Source: Prorocentrum cordatum
Taxonomy: Eukaryota; Sar; Dinophyceae; Prorocentrales; Prorocentraceae
NCBI GenBank assembly: GCA_963575745.1
Contig: CAUYUJ010000895.1
Location: 38,501 to 102,500 of the forward strand
DNA: 64,000 nucleotides
Direction: 5' to 3'
The notes under the pieces: model-generated
What the model was told of the DNA's origin: nothing
What the model saw: only the letters and a program-made list of their open reading frames with translations
Database searches by the model: none
Part shown: positions 9,785 through 20,499 of the stretch, piece by piece
Layout of the letters: each line of letters begins with the position of its first letter
How positions within the stretch are numbered: the first letter of the stretch is position 1
Program-made: the position numbers and the translations under genes

Positions 9785-9943
9785 TCAAAGCTGCTGACCG
9801 TCCATGCGCTCACGGGCCTTGTGAGACGCCTCCTCGATCGGGACGCGAATCAAAGTGTAGCCAGCGCAGATATGGATAGCTGTGATGGGGCCGAACAAGC
9901 CGTCCCTTCGCGGTCCTCGAACATGGTCTGCGAGGGGTGGCTT
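9785..9943 (-). CDS. Terminal exon with RRM-like segment (tentative)
   Basis: 53 codons ending QQL-TGA. The core reads FGPITAIHICAGYTLIRVPI then EEASHKARERMDGQQL. This follows the RNP1-to-helix-2 pattern of RNA-recognition motifs (G-Y-x-L-I then EEA..A...DGQ.L). The nearest family I can name is the Y14/RBM8A type, which has GYTLVEYET..EA..A...NGQ. The first half of an RRM is not visible, so this may be a shortened or diverged motif. The exon starts after a CGAG acceptor (9,945-9,944) in phase 0 with exon 10,159-10,307. The stop could instead be bypassed by a donor within ATGGACGGTCAG. Confidence 0.4.
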   Translation of the reverse strand, partial: KPPLADHVRGPRRDGLFGPITAIHICAGYTLIRVPIEEASHKARERMDGQQL

Positions 9944-10158
9944 CTCGAGCCGCGGCGACGATCGGGAGCGGCCAAGAGGGGAGCGTCCAAGAGGGGGGGG
10001 TGCAAATCATGACCGTTGGCATGTGCGCGGCCCGGCGGGGGGGCCAGGGACGTAACGAAATAAGCAGAGGCGCCATGAAATCTGGGGAAATATCATGGCC
10101 CACGCCATGATATCCCCCCCCCCTAGTCGTCCCCCCCCCTCTTTTCCGCCCCCGAGAC
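9944..10158 (-). mobile_element. Element K, copy 1, as a GT-AG intron
   Basis: Element proper 9,962-10,155: ends TCGGGGGCGG and CCGCTCCCGA are inverted repeats, and TCGTC is repeated on both sides. It contains ATATCATGGC-CCAC-GCCATGATAT. On the minus strand the interval begins GTCTCGG and ends CTCGAG; the AG lies 17 nt outside the element. Confidence 0.5.
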
Positions 10159-10307
10159 GAGGAACGCGCGGCCTCTCGAGGCGTGGCGTTCTTGGTCGGG
10201 CTCGCGGGCCCTCCTGCTCTTGCGGCCGGGGCTGGGTCCTGCCCCGCCTGCGGGCCTGCTGGCCTCTCTGGGCCGGCGCCCTGGGGGCTGCCCTGGGGGC
10301 CCCCCTT
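10159..10307 (-). CDS. Possible internal exon, basic region
   Basis: 149 nt, phase 2 to 0. Reads GGPPGQPPGRRPREASRP, then AGPSPGRKSRRAREPDQERH and ASRGRAFL. An Arg/Ser/Pro-rich basic segment, compatible with an RNA-binding or splicing-type protein, but low complexity. It is framed on both sides by element K copies. Confidence 0.4.
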
Positions 10308-10509
10308 CTGTCGGGAGCGGCCAAGAGGGGGGCGTCAAAGAGGGGGGGGCGCAAACCATGGCCAGCGGCATGTGCGCGGCCCAGGGGGGGGGGGCCAGGG
10401 ACGTAATGAAACAAGCAGAGGCGTCATGAAATCTGGGGAAATATCATGGCCCACGCCATGATATCCCCCCCCCCCCTAGTCATCACCCCCCTTCTTTTCC
10501 GCCCCCGAC
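10308..10509 (-). mobile_element. Element K, copy 2, as a GT-AG intron
   Basis: Element proper 10,311-10,508, about 85% identical to copy 1, with the same TCGGGGGCGG / CCGCTCCCGA ends and ATATCATGGC hairpin. The 7-bp duplication CAGAAGG lies on both sides. The donor G and the acceptor CAG both come from the duplication. Splicing adds one codon and keeps the frame. Confidence 0.6.
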
Positions 10510-10593
10510 CTTCTGCTGAGGTGCCCAGCTTGTGCAGTGCTGCCGGGGCAGCCCGGGCCTCTTCCAGGTCTTCGCCGTTGGCGTCGCGGTAGT
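10510..10593 (-). CDS. Possible internal exon
   Basis: 84 nt on the minus strand reading YRDANGEDLEEARAAPAALH then KLGTSAE. Balanced, helix-forming composition. It lies between element K copy 2 and element A copy 3. Before A inserted, it was evidently continuous with the frame ending STAEQDSSDY at 10,741, because the same GACTAC occurs on both sides of A. Confidence 0.5.
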
Positions 10594-10748
10594 CTTAGCT
10601 CAGGCCTGTCCCCCTACAGGGGATTTTGGACGAAAGATAAAAGCCCTTCAATATTCAGAAATGGCCAAAGAATCCTCACCCCACTACTGTTTGACAATTT
10701 TTGAATTTTCCTCATGTAGAGAGACAGGCCCGACTTAAAAGTAGTCGC
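10594..10748 (-). mobile_element. Element A, copy 3, as a GC-AG intron
   Basis: Element proper 10,595-10,738, with left TIR GCTCAGGCCTGTCCCCCTAC and right end ACAGGCCCGACTTAA. The target duplication shares GTAGTC (10,589-10,594 and 10,741-10,746). As an intron it would start GCGACT (10,748) and end CTAAG (10,594), leaving the frame intact with a one-codon difference. Confidence 0.6.
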
Positions 10749-11330
10749 TGGAGTCCTGCTCGGCGGTCGAGGCAGTCCCCCGAGGCGAGGCCAGGCGCGC
10801 AGGGCACCCACGCACCCGATGTCCTCCTCCCCCTCGCCCTCCTCCGCTGGGATGGCCGTGGCGCCGGGGCGCCGAGCCGAACCGTGCGTTTGATATCCTC
10901 GTCCTTGTCATCCTCGTGCGCCTCCTCGTGATCGGCGTCTTCCCCCCCTCTTCCTCGACCGCGCCTTCGATGTCCTCGTGAACGTAGGCGTTGGAGGTGG
11001 AGACAGTGAAGTTGGTGCTCTCCTCGTTGTGGTTGGCGCTGGCGTTGAACGCGTCCGTAATGATTCCAGGCGTGACGGTGGGCGCGTGGAGATCGGCATG
11101 GCAGCCCCAATGATAACCAGGCGGCCCAGAGGGGGCAGAGACAACGGCCCCCGTGCTCATGCTGGAGGTCCCTGTGTAGTCCTGCTGCTTGTTACGCAAC
11201 TCGTTGTCGCGGTCGCCAGCCTTGATTATGGAGTGGGTGTCGGCCTCGGCACGCGTGCCGGCGCAGGCGCAGCGGTTGGCGCTGAGGATTCTGTCATTGG
11301 CACCTGGTGCAGACCGTCTGCGAACGGCGT
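10749..11330 (-). CDS. Possible 5' exon(s) of the K/A-intron gene
   Basis: The minus-strand frame reads, in order, SIIKAGDRDNELRNKQQDYT, then GIITDAFNASANHNEESTNF, then SNAYVHEDIEGAVEEEGGK and finally STAEQDSS at the donor. The mix of Asn, Asp, Glu, Lys and Ile is unlike the surrounding low-complexity frames, which suggests coding. The 5' limit is unknown; a TCC array starts at 11,620. No domain recognised. Confidence 0.4.
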
Positions 11331-11619
11331 ATGCGAGCCGGCGCATGGCTGCGACTCCGAGTTGTGGGCCTCCATGGTGATTGGGGGCGCTGGCCACCGG
11401 GAGCTCGTGGAGTCTCAGCGATCGGGGGTGACTTTCGGCTGATGACGTGCTCGGCAGCGGCGGCTGAGGACGTTGGAGGTGTCGAGCTTGGTCGCGGGCG
11501 CCTCGGCCGCCATGGCGCGGGAAGCGCGGGGCGCCTCGCCTGACAGCTGCCCGCTGCGGGGTCCTCCGCCCCTGCGTCGAGGGCGGGGCAGGGGGGGCCC
11601 ACGCCCCCGAGTCGGGCAA

Positions 11620-11945
11620 CGGCTCCTCGTCCTCCTCCTCCTCCTCCTCCTCCTCCTCCTCCTCCTCCTCCTACTCCGCCTACTCCGCCTCCTCGCTCTC
11701 CTCCTCCTCGCCTCCCTCCTCCTCCTCCGCCTCCTCCCTCCTCCTCCTCCTACTCCGCCTCCGCCTCCTCCTCCTCCTCCGCCTCGCCTCCTCCTCCTCC
11801 TCCTCCTCCTCCTCCTCCTCCTTCCTCCTCCTCCCTCCATCCCCCTCCCTCCTCCTCCTCCTCTCCTCCTCTCTCCTCCTCCTCCTCCTCCTCCTCCTCC
11901 TCCTCCTCCTCCTCCTCCTCCTCCTCCTCCTCCTCCTCCCTCGTT
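11620..11945. repeat. (TCC)n microsatellite
   Basis: CTCCTC array with CGCC interruptions. Confidence 0.95.
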
Positions 11946-12009
11946 CCCTCGTTCTCTCGTTCCCTTGCTCCGACCCGTGCCTCCGTCCCTTCGTCCCTCG
12001 CTCCCTCGC

Positions 12010-13045
12010 TCCCCTCGCGTCCCCAAGATCGCTCCAAGAGGCCTCCAAGGCGGCAGGCCCCCGAGACAGCTCCAAGAATGTGCCTAGACGGGGGGCCCGA
12101 ACGGACATTTCGAGCCCTCAGCCCAGGGGGGGCGGTCCCCCTGAAATGGGCGCCATTCTGAGGGGGGCGGTCTCCCTAAAATCCCATCCGGTTTAAAGGG
12201 ACTGGTCCGCCTTAAATCCCCTCCCGTTTGAAGGGGACTGGTCTCTCTAAAATCCCACCCGGTTTTAGGAGGGCCGGCCCCCAATATGCCCCCAAGAAGG
12301 GTCCCAGAGGGCTCCGAGACGGTCCAGGAGCGCTCCAAGAGAGGCTAAGACAGCCGAAGAGCGTTCCAAGTCTAATGCCGCCTCCTCCTCCAGACGACCC
12401 AAGAGGCGCCCAAGACGGCCGAGGATACCCCCAAGAGGGGTCCCAGAGGGCTCCAAGACGACCTAAGAGCTCCCAAAGAGACCCCGAGGCCGTCCAAGAC
12501 CGTTCCAAGATGGCCTAAGATGGTCTCAGGACGGTCCAAGAGAGCCCCGAGACGCCTCCAAGAGGCTTCCCAGGAGTGCCCAAAGAGACAACATCTATCG
12601 ATTTTTCTGTTGTTGTTGACGGGTTTTCTGGTTCTCGCCTTTTGGGGCCAAGAACGGCCCCAAACGGCCCAAGAAGCTCCAAAGATCGTCCCAAGACGGC
12701 CCAGGAGGACCTCCAAGGGACCCGAAAACGATCCAAGAGGGCTCCAAGACGCGCAAGATGGTCCCAAAACGGCCCAAGAGGGCCCCAAGGCGGCCCCAAA
12801 AGAGTTCCCAGAGGGCCCAAGGATACTGCCAAGAGGGCCCCAGGAAGCCTCCAAGATAGCTCCAAGACGGCCAAAGGCCTCCAAGTCGCTCCAAGACGGC
12901 CCAAAGGGGCCCCAAGACAGCCCAAGAGGGCGTGGGGGCTGCGCAGTAGTACGAGTATTAATGATATGTCGTACCACTGTGCAGCCCGGGCCAAGAGGCT
13001 TCCCAGGAAGGCCTAAAGATGCAACATCGGGTTCTGCAGCCTAGG
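12010..13045 (+). repeat. CCAAGAGG tract (family C), copy 1
   Basis: Degenerate 10-12-bp units of the type CCCAAGACGGC / CCCAAGAGGCC fill this stretch. At 12,095-12,265 it is interrupted by four ~40-bp tandem units (GGGACTGGTC..CTAAAATCCCA). At 12,590-12,655 there is a distinct T-rich core (ATCGATTTTTCTG ... TTCTCGCCTTTTGGGG) shared with other C tracts. Confidence 0.8.
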
Positions 13046-13125
13046 CGAGAGAGGTGAGTGATGTTTCTATGGTTTTGGGAGGGTTTTCGGATTCTCCCCT
13101 TTTGAAGCCAAGAACTGCCCCAAAC
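13045..13125 (+). repeat. Family C core, second copy
   Basis: GATGTTTCTATGGTTTTGGG..GGATTCTCCCCTTTTGAAGC resembles the core at 12,590-12,655. Confidence 0.65.
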
Positions 13126-13309
13126 AGCCCACGAGACTCCAAAGATCGTCCCAAGACGCCCCGCTGCGAGGGCGACCTCCTCCTCCTCCTCATCTGCTCC
13201 TCATCCCCCCCTCCCCGGCGAGGGTGGAGAATGGGACAAGGGTGGGGTAGGAGGCCTGAAGCGGAAGCGGGAGCAGTGGGGATAACTGCAGAAAGGACAG
13301 CAGGGGCAG

Positions 13310-13830
13310 GAACATGAAGAGCGACCAGGAATCCTGAAAACTCCGGACCCCCCAAACCTTTCGAAATGTTAAAACACGTTCCAAGTAAATGCAAATCTTG
13401 TTTTCACATTGTGTTAATTTATATTTTTTTTCGCAGGAACGATCTACAGCTTCCAAGGCCTTCATAATCGGATAACCAGGCGACCAGGAATCCCGAAAAC
13501 CCTGGACCCCCCAAAACATTCGATTTCTTAAAGAACATGAAAGGCATGAAACACAGTCAGCATACTTTCAAGTATAAAAACAACAAACACGTCCAAGGTC
13601 TTCAAAATCGGAAAACCAGGTGACCAGGAATCCCGAAAACCCAGGACCCCCCTAAACTTTAGAATTCTCTTTACATGTCATTATAACTAATGTCAAGCTT
13701 TGTAGATTTTTTGATATTTTATACATGTATTAAGAACAAAGAAATTTATAGGGCCACCAGAATCCGAAAACCTGGCGACCAGGAATCCCGAAAACCGCAG
13801 AGGGAAAAAACAACGATAAGAAGGGTGGGG
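13310..13830 (+). repeat. ~150-bp tandem repeat, four units
   Basis: GACCAGGAATCC.GAAAAC followed by CCGGACCCCCCAAAC occurs at about 13,316, 13,481, 13,621 and 13,777, separated by AT-rich spacers. Confidence 0.75.
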
Positions 13831-13854
13831 AATGAGGATGGGGAGGAGAAGGGG

Positions 13855-14055
13855 GGGGGGACAAGGACGAGGAAGACGAGGAGGAGGAGGAGGAGGAGGA
13901 GAAGCATCAGAGACTCCGCGATTCCATTTCATTCCCCAGGTCCAGGCAGGAAGAGGGTGATGGAATGATGAGGAGGGCGAGGGGTGAGGAGGAGTAGGAG
14001 GAATAGGAGGAGGATGATGAGGAGGAGGAGGAGGAGGAGGAGGAGGAGGAGGGAG
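13855..14055. repeat. (GGA)n microsatellites
   Basis: Two GGA blocks around 13,870-13,900 and 13,985-14,052. Confidence 0.85.
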
Positions 14056-14164
14056 GAGGGCCGTTCAAGCCCCCAAGATGATATCCCGCCGTGGTCGCAC
14101 GTGCCCCTCCCTCCCTCCCTCCCTCCCCCTCCCTCCCTCCCTCCCTCCCTCCCTCCTCCTCCGC

Positions 14165-14620
14165 CCCTCGAGCCCCGACGGGTCCTGAAGCGCTGCTCCC
14201 TCGACGCGGCCATGGTCGCCACGCCCCGGCGCTGCACGCCGGACGCGGCCGCCCGCCGCGCCGCGAGGAGCGCGAGGCCGGCCAGCGCCCCGGCCGCGGG
14301 GCGGCGGTCCTCGACAGGTCGCCGCCGCACCATGGCAGCGTCGTCGTTGTCGTCGCCGCCGCCGTCGTCGCCGCGGCCATCGCCGCCGCGGCCACCGCCG
14401 CCGCCGCCGCCGTCGTCGCCGCCGCCGTCGCCGCCGCCGTTGCCGTCGCCAACAGCGTCGCCGCCGCCGCCGCCGCCGGGCTCCCGAGAGCCTGGCGCCG
14501 CATCGGGAGAGGAGCAGGTCGAGACCACGGCGGCGCCCTGGCGTTGTTCGTCCTCCCTGGGCCTGCTGGCGGCCTCTCGTCGCCACGGCGGGAGCCGCCT
14601 CGAGACTGGCCACGATGGAC
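14165..14620 (-). other. Possible exon with Gly/Asp-rich insert
   Basis: One minus-strand frame runs SPDAAPGSREPGGGGGGDAV, then a GGC/GAC-coded Gly-Asp stretch, then AAMVRRRPVEDRRPAAGALA and ATMAASREQRFRTRRG. In that frame the trinucleotide tract codes Gly and Asp. No domain; low-complexity coding is not proven. Confidence 0.3.
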
Positions 14621-14633
14621 CCCGACAGGCGCA

Positions 14634-15085
14634 CAGGAGGAGGAGGAGGAGGAGGAGGAGGAGGAGGAGGAGGAGGAGGAGGAGGAGGAGGAGGAGGAGG
14701 AGGAGGAGGAGGAGGAGGAGGAGGAGGAGGAGGAGGAGGAGGAGGAGGAGGAGGAGGAGGAGGGGGAGGAGGAGGGGGTAGGAGGAGGAGGAGGAGAGAA
14801 AGAAAAAGAAGAGGAGGAGAGGAGGAGGAGGAGGATGAGGGGGAGGAGGAGGAGGAGGAGGAGGAGGAGGAGGAGGAGGAGGAGGAGGAGGAGGAGGAGG
14901 AGGAGGAGGAGGAGGAGGAGGAGGAGGAGGAGGAGGAGGAGAGGAGTAGGAGAAGGAGGACGAGGAAGAGGAGGAGGAGGAGGAGGAGGGGGGGGGGAGG
15001 AGGGTGGTGGGAGGAGGAGGAGGAGGAGGAGGAGAGGAGGAGGAGGAGGAGGAGGAGGAGGAGGAGGAGGAGGAGAAGGAGGAGG
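14634..15085. repeat. (GGA)n microsatellite, 450 bp
   Basis: Longest GGA array in the window, with GGG and GAA interruptions. Confidence 0.95.
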
Positions 15086-15654
15086 AGCGATGGATCTTGA
15101 GCGGAGTCGGGCCCGGCGTCGCAAAGTTTTCACGCCGAAAATGTTTCTCGCCCAGCGCTTCGGGCCCCCGGGGCCCTCGCGCGGCTCGGTCTGGCTCGAG
15201 TGAAGTGCCGCGGAGAGATTGGCTCCGTGGCTCTTGGTGTGCTTTTGTCACGATGGTTGACACGATCGTCGCCGCCGCCGTCGTCGTCGCCTCCGCCGTC
15301 GTTTTCGTCGTCGCTGTCGTCGTCGCCGCGGCCGCCGCAGTCGCCAGCAGCGTCGTCGCCGCCGCCGCCGTCGTGGCCCTCCCTGCGTCGCATTTGCTCA
15401 CGCCGCATGTTTCGCCTGCCTCATCCTCCCTGCGCGACCGCCGTCTTTTGCCCCCCGCCCGCTTGTGTACAATTCGCCTCTCCGACCGCGCTATGCGTCA
15501 ACCAACGCTGCGACTGAACGTGTTCTCGCCCAGCTTCGGGTCCCCGGGCCATCTCGGATCAATCCGGCTCGAGCAGCTGCCGCATGAAGATTGGGTCAGT
15601 GGTTCCAGTTGTGGCTTGGTGCGGTATTGCAATTTTTGCGTGACGTTGGATCTC

Positions 15655-15655
<1 letters not shown>
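15085..15655 (+). repeat. ~410-bp direct repeat pair flanking CGT arrays
   Basis: The segment with TGTTTCTCGCCCAGC.CTTCGGG..CCCCGGG.C and TC.GGCTCGAG at ~15,140-15,200 recurs at ~15,520-15,575. Each copy is followed by a CGT/GTC array (15,260-15,390 and 15,655-15,900). Confidence 0.6.
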
Positions 15656-15905
<250 letters not shown>

Positions 15906-16028
15906 TTCCCCATAGTCGTCGTAGATCACTCTTGCTCCTCGTCGTCGCCGGGCGTCCGGCGACGTCGTCGTCGTACTCTTGTGGTACCTCTTGCCCCCTG
16001 CCGCTGCCAGGCGCCATCGCATTCTCCC

Positions 16029-16218
16029 GAAATCAAAAAAAACAGAAACATCAACTTTCCGAGGTCAGTGCGGATTTCTTGCATCGGGGCAGGGCCCCCT
16101 CCCTGGCGCGAGGAGCTTGCCAGGGGCGGCGCCAGAGGCGCCACAAGGGAGGGCCCAACGCCGATCCAAGGAATCCGCGCGAAGCGCCGACAATTCATCT
16201 GTATGATGTTTTCCTCTT
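16029..16218. mobile_element. Element F, copy 3 (diverged)
   Basis: AGAAACATCAACTTTCCGAGG on the left and ATCCAAGGAATCCGCGCGAA on the right are degenerate F arms around a GGCGCC core. Confidence 0.6.
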
Positions 16219-16221
16219 CGA

Positions 16222-16386
16222 GTTCTCCTTCGATGTATCGGCGATGCAGCGGCGACGGCGGCCATGCATCGCCGCCGCCGGCGTGGAGAACATCGGGCTC
16301 CACATCGAGCCGCATCGGCGATGCATCGGCGGTGCGGCTCGATCCTCCGCTCCCATCTGCTCGGACCCAGTCTGGGAGGCCTAGAT
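16222..16386. mobile_element. Element G, copy 1
   Basis: GATGCATCGGCGATGC-type inner repeats and a GCTCGATCCTCCGCTCCCAT..CAGTCTGGGAGGCCTAGAT right end, shared with copies 2-4. Confidence 0.65.
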
Positions 16387-16550
16387 TTAGGTCGGGTGCG
16401 TCCTCCTACAAGGAGATTTTGGACGAGAAATAACGCATAATCATAACATAGGTTCGAAACCAGCCCAACACAGTCCAAACATCGGCCCCAGACTTTCTTT
16501 ACAACTATATTTTCGAATCTTCCTCCTGTAGAGCGACGCGCCCGACTTAA
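16387..16550 (-). mobile_element. Element A, copy 4
   Basis: Both TIRs present (GGTCGGGTGCGTCCTCCTAC ... GACGCGCCCGACTTAA). It abuts element G at exactly the same base as copy 7 does; no target duplication remains. Confidence 0.75.
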
Positions 16551-16562
16551 ACCTGCTCCGAG

Positions 16563-16725
16563 TTCCTTAAGAAGTGTCGGGGGGCGTCACCCCCGCCGAC
16601 AGCCACGCATCGACCCCCGTCGCGGGCAGCCAGCGCGTGCCGGAGGCGCTCCGACCCCCGTCGCGGCGCGACGACGAGGCGAAGTTGACCCCCGTCGGGG
16701 GGTACCCCCCCACGCTTATTAAGAA
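16563..16725. mobile_element. Element H, copy 1
   Basis: Ends TTCCTTAAGAAGTGTCGG and CACGCTTATTAAGAA are inverted relatives. The interior has tandem GACCCCCGTCGCGGCG segments. The second copy is at 23,143-23,306. Confidence 0.75.
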
Positions 16726-16759
16726 ACCCAGAATCGATTCCAAGACCCCGTCATGATCT

Positions 16760-17530
16760 TTTCATGACGATGCGCTCCCCCGAAGCCTCGACCGGATGGG
16801 ACCGGGTTTTTCCTTCCGCGTCGGTTTTTGATAGTCCCACGGGGCCCGGCGAGGGCTCCCAGCGGCAGAAAATTGTCCGAAGACCTCCCGCGGTGCTTGT
16901 TTCCGTCTCTGACGGCCCCGGGGCCCGGCGAGGGGGCTCCCGGAGGCAGAGAAGCGCCCTAAAGGCCTCCCGCCGTGCTTTCTCCGTGGCCCGGCCCCGA
17001 GATGCGACGCGCCGAGCAAGCGGAGGCCTCGGGGGACGTCGCGACCGGGGGCCCCAGGGGACCCCGTCTTTCTGCGCGCCCTCTTCCGAGCCGCATCGAT
17101 CTGCGAGGGCCCCGGGGACAGCGCCGGGGGCTGGAACGACTGGAGCCGCCTGCAGGGCCTCCAGGCAGCGGGGCGGCGCAGGCCAGGACATCCCTGGCTG
17201 CTCCAGTCTTTCCGATGCGTGGTCCCCATGGAGGTCCGAATCGCACTTCCCTGGGGCCGGCTTTCCGTCCCGAGTCGTGTTCGGACGCCCCCGAGGCCCG
17301 GCGAGGGCCCCCACAGAGGCTGAACATACGGTCCCAAACCGCTCGCTCCAACTTTTTGGGGAGCGTCGGATCTATAGGGATCTTCGCCCTGACGTCATGA
17401 TTTTTTCATAGCGCTGACCCTCAGAGGTATCGACCCATTCTCCAGGACCGGTTTCTCCTCCCGAATAGTTTTTTGACGGTCCCGAGGCCCGGCGAGGGCC
17501 CCCCGAGGCCGAAAGTGGCCAACAGCCTCC
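16760..17530 (+). repeat. Degenerate repeat with GGCCCGGCGAGGG
   Basis: GGGGCCCGGCGAGGG or a close variant at ~16,843, 16,919, 17,294 and 17,484, each followed by CTCC.G.GGC and preceded by TTTTT/GACGG. No gene assigned. Confidence 0.55.
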
Positions 17531-17544
17531 CGCCTTTTTTGTTG

Positions 17545-17820
17545 TTGTGTGTGTGTGTGTGTGTGTGTGTGATGTTAATTATTCGTATTACTATTCTTAT
17601 TATTATTCTTCTTCTTATTAGTATTATTATTTTCATTGGCATTATGATTATTATTGTTAGCCTTATTATGATGGTGATTACTACTATTATTATCGTCATT
17701 ATTATTATTATTCTTATTACTAATACGAATAATGATACTAGTCTGATTAGTACGCTGATAACAATAATAATACAACGCATTAGCAGTGCTATTTTATTAT
17801 CATTATTATTGTTATTGTTA

Positions 17821-17856
<36 letters not shown>

Positions 17857-17908
17857 GTATTAACATATATATATATATATATATTTCTGTATATATATAT
17901 AGATATAG

Positions 17909-17946
<38 letters not shown>
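17545..17946. repeat. (GT)n, (TTA)n and (TA)n arrays
   Basis: GT at 17,546-17,571, imperfect TTA/ATT to ~17,860, then TA to 17,946: an AT-rich island in GC-rich DNA. Confidence 0.9.
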
Positions 17947-17949
<3 letters not shown>

Positions 17950-17959
17950 GTTGTCTCTA

Positions 17960-18310
17960 AATGTTTTTGTTTTTTAACGACGCGATCATCTCTGGGGATC
18001 TCTGGGGCCCTTCGCCCTCCAGGCTCCGGGCTGTGCGCCGGCGGCGCCCGCGCCGCGGGGGCGCGGCGGGGCGCGCGCGGCCCGGGCCCGCGGGGCGGGG
18101 CGCGCGGGCGGAGCGGGCTCCGCAGCGCCGCGGGGCGGGCCAACATGGCTCGGGCACGGCGGCGGCGGCGGGCCGGGGGCGAGGAAGGCGGCGGCGGCAC
18201 CGTTTTTTGTTTTGTTTTGTTGTGTGTTTTGTTTGTTCTGCGTGTGTGTGCTTTTGCTTGTGCCTGTGCTTGTGTTGGATCTCGTGCTCTGGCCTGCCTC
18301 TTTTGTTGCT
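17960..18310. other. GC-rich segment, no gene assigned
   Basis: GC-rich on both sides of the AT island; Arg/Ala/Pro-rich in every frame, no domain seen. Confidence 0.3.
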
Positions 18311-18317
18311 TTGCTTT

Positions 18318-18370
18318 GCTGTTGTTGTTGTTGCTGCTGCTGCTGTTGTTGTTGTTGTTGTTGTTGTTGC

Positions 18371-18410
<40 letters not shown>

Positions 18411-18412
18411 GC

Positions 18413-18452
<40 letters not shown>
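18318..18452. repeat. (GTT)n microsatellite
   Basis: TTGTTG array with GCT interruptions. Confidence 0.95.
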
Positions 18453-18619
18453 CCGTGCCATGCTGTTGTTGCTGCTCTTTGTGCTGTTGTGTGTGCTGAT
18501 GTCCCAGCTCTCCTGCGCTGGGTTCTCGTTCTGACCAGAGCACTGCGGTCGCGTCTCCTCCTCCTCTCGTCCCTCCTCCGCCCTTCCCTCCCAGCCTGCG
18601 AGGCTGCCTCCCAACTCGC

Positions 18620-19205
18620 CATCCCTGGGGGGGCCGCGAACTGTGAAACTGTCGCCACTTTCGAAGGCTCCCGGAGGGTCCAGCGGAGTGACGCGCTACC
18701 CAGACTCAGGTTCGACCTCGCCATCCTTTCGGGGCTGCGAGCTGCAAAACTGTTGCCACTTTCGAGGGCAGGGTCCAACGGAGTGACACGCTACGCGGGC
18801 CCAGAGTAGACCTCGCCATCCCTGGGGGGCCGCGAAATGCAAAAACTATCGCCACTTTCGAGGGCATGGTCGAACGGAGTGACACGCTACGCGGGCCCAG
18901 ATTAGACCTCGCCATCCCTGAGGGGGGTTGCGAGCTGCAAAACTGTCCCCACTTTCGAGGGCTGCTGGGGGGGTCCAACGGAGTGCCGCGCTGCGCAGAC
19001 TCAGGTTCGACCTCGCCATCCCTGGGGAGCTGCGGAATGCAAAACTGTCCCCGCGTCCGAGGGCAGGATCCAACGGCATGACACGCTACGCGGGCCCAGA
19101 TTAGACCTCGCCATCCTTTGGGGGGGTTGCGAGCTGCAACGCTGTCCCCACGTCTGAGGGCTGCTGGGGGGGTCCAGCGAAGCGACGCGCCACGCAGACT
19201 CTCAA
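18620..19205 (+). repeat. ~100-bp satellite (family N), array 1
   Basis: About six units with GCCACTTTCGAGGGC, then TCC(A)ACGGAGTGACACGCTAC, then GACCTCGCCATCCCTGGGG. Confidence 0.8.
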
Positions 19206-19266
19206 ATCCGCCACCCGTCTTGCAGCGGCTGGTGTGCGTCGGGCCCGTTCGCCTCCTGCGAAGCAG

Positions 19267-19385
19267 TCACTCGGGGGCCCCCCGACGCGTCGGGGCCCAA
19301 ACTGCGTGCGTTTGTGTGGCCAAATCCTTCCGCGTGTAGTCTTCCAGGAAGAGAACGGCGTCAAGCCCAACACGTTTAGGAAGGG
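19267..19385 (-). other. Possible exon, unrecognised
   Basis: Minus-strand frame KRVGLDAVLFLEDYTRKDL followed by ATQTHAVWAPTRRGAPE and a stop. It looks more like protein than its surroundings, but nothing identifies it. Confidence 0.35.
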
Positions 19386-19634
19386 GGGTCCTGTGGGCCC
19401 TCACCCCTCCCCGCTCCCCCAGCGGCGCCCCCCCCCCCGCCCGCCCGAGCGCGGTCGCGGAATCGCGCAGCAGCGCAACCGGACCCGCCACCGGGCCTTG
19501 TGCCCAGTGGGCGTGTTAGAATGCTTGCTGTTGCCTGGGAGCTTTCTTTAATTGTCTAAGGCCACGCCCCCCCTCGCCGCACGCGTGTTTGAAACGCCAC
19601 CCCCCTGAACTTGCTTCACGGCGAGCTTTTCGGC

Positions 19635-20205
19635 CTCCAGATGGTCAAGATGGCCTCTAAGATGGCTTCCAACACAACAGTAGCGACACCAAAACGAGTC
19701 AAAATGGCATAAGACTGCTCAAGACGACTCAAGAGGCTTGCGAGACAACCTCAAGACGGCCCACGAGGCCGCCAAGACGGCCTAAGAAGGCTCCGAGAGG
19801 CCCTCCAGGGGAGCCCGAGGAGGCCCAAACCATTCATATTCCGATGGTTTTTGAAGGATTCTGCAATTCGTTCAGTCTTGGGTTTCCGACCGCCCAAGAC
19901 GGCCGAAGGGACTTCCAGGATAGCTCGAGGACAGCCCGTGTGGCCCCCAAGACGGCCCAGAGAGGCCCCCAAGACGGCCTCCGAAGGCGGCAGACGGGCC
20001 AATCGCTTCCTTAAGATGACCCAGGAGCCCCCAAGAGGCCCTGGGAGGCCCCCGAACGGCCCCCAAGCGGCTCCCAGGCAGACGGGCCAATCGCCTCCCC
20101 AAGACGGTCCAAGAAGCCCCAAGAGGCTTCAAGATACCCCCCAAAAGCCCTAGGAGGCCCCCCAAAGGCCCCCAAGAACCCCCCCAAGGGGCTCCCAGGA
20201 GGCCC
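19635..20205 (+). repeat. CCAAGAGG tract (family C), with core
   Basis: CCCAAGACGGC-type units. The core at ~19,822-19,885 reads ATTCCGATGGTTTTTGAAGG..TTGGGTTTCCGACCG. Confidence 0.8.
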
Positions 20206-20209
20206 TCAG

Positions 20210-20460
20210 GATGTTGCAAGAAGACTCCAAAAAGTTGTCCCCTCCTTCTAATTTTCTCCATCTCCTCCTCCTCCTCCCCCTCCTCCTTCTCCTCCTCCTC
20301 CCCCTCCCCCTTCCTACTGCTCGGGTCGGAATCACGACTCGTGCCAGTTCAGACCACTGTGAACTCGACCTCCTTCCTACCGCGCGGACGAAGACGAAAT
20401 CGAGCTCACGACCCGTCCTTATCAGACCACTCGTCGGAATGGCGCGGTTACTACACTCAG
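20210..20460. other. CTC-rich stretch, no gene assigned
   Basis: Short CTCCTC run and unremarkable DNA between a family C tract and a satellite array. Confidence 0.4.
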
Positions 20461-20499
20461 CCTCCTTCGTGCTGAGCTGTTGCGCAGGTGCGGCGGCTC

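Noticed and set aside
14091-15401. Poly-Glu, poly-Arg, poly-Pro and poly-Leu proteins over GGA/TCC tracts (here and at every other GGA block)
   Set aside because: Microsatellite translation products with no unique sequence that supports them.
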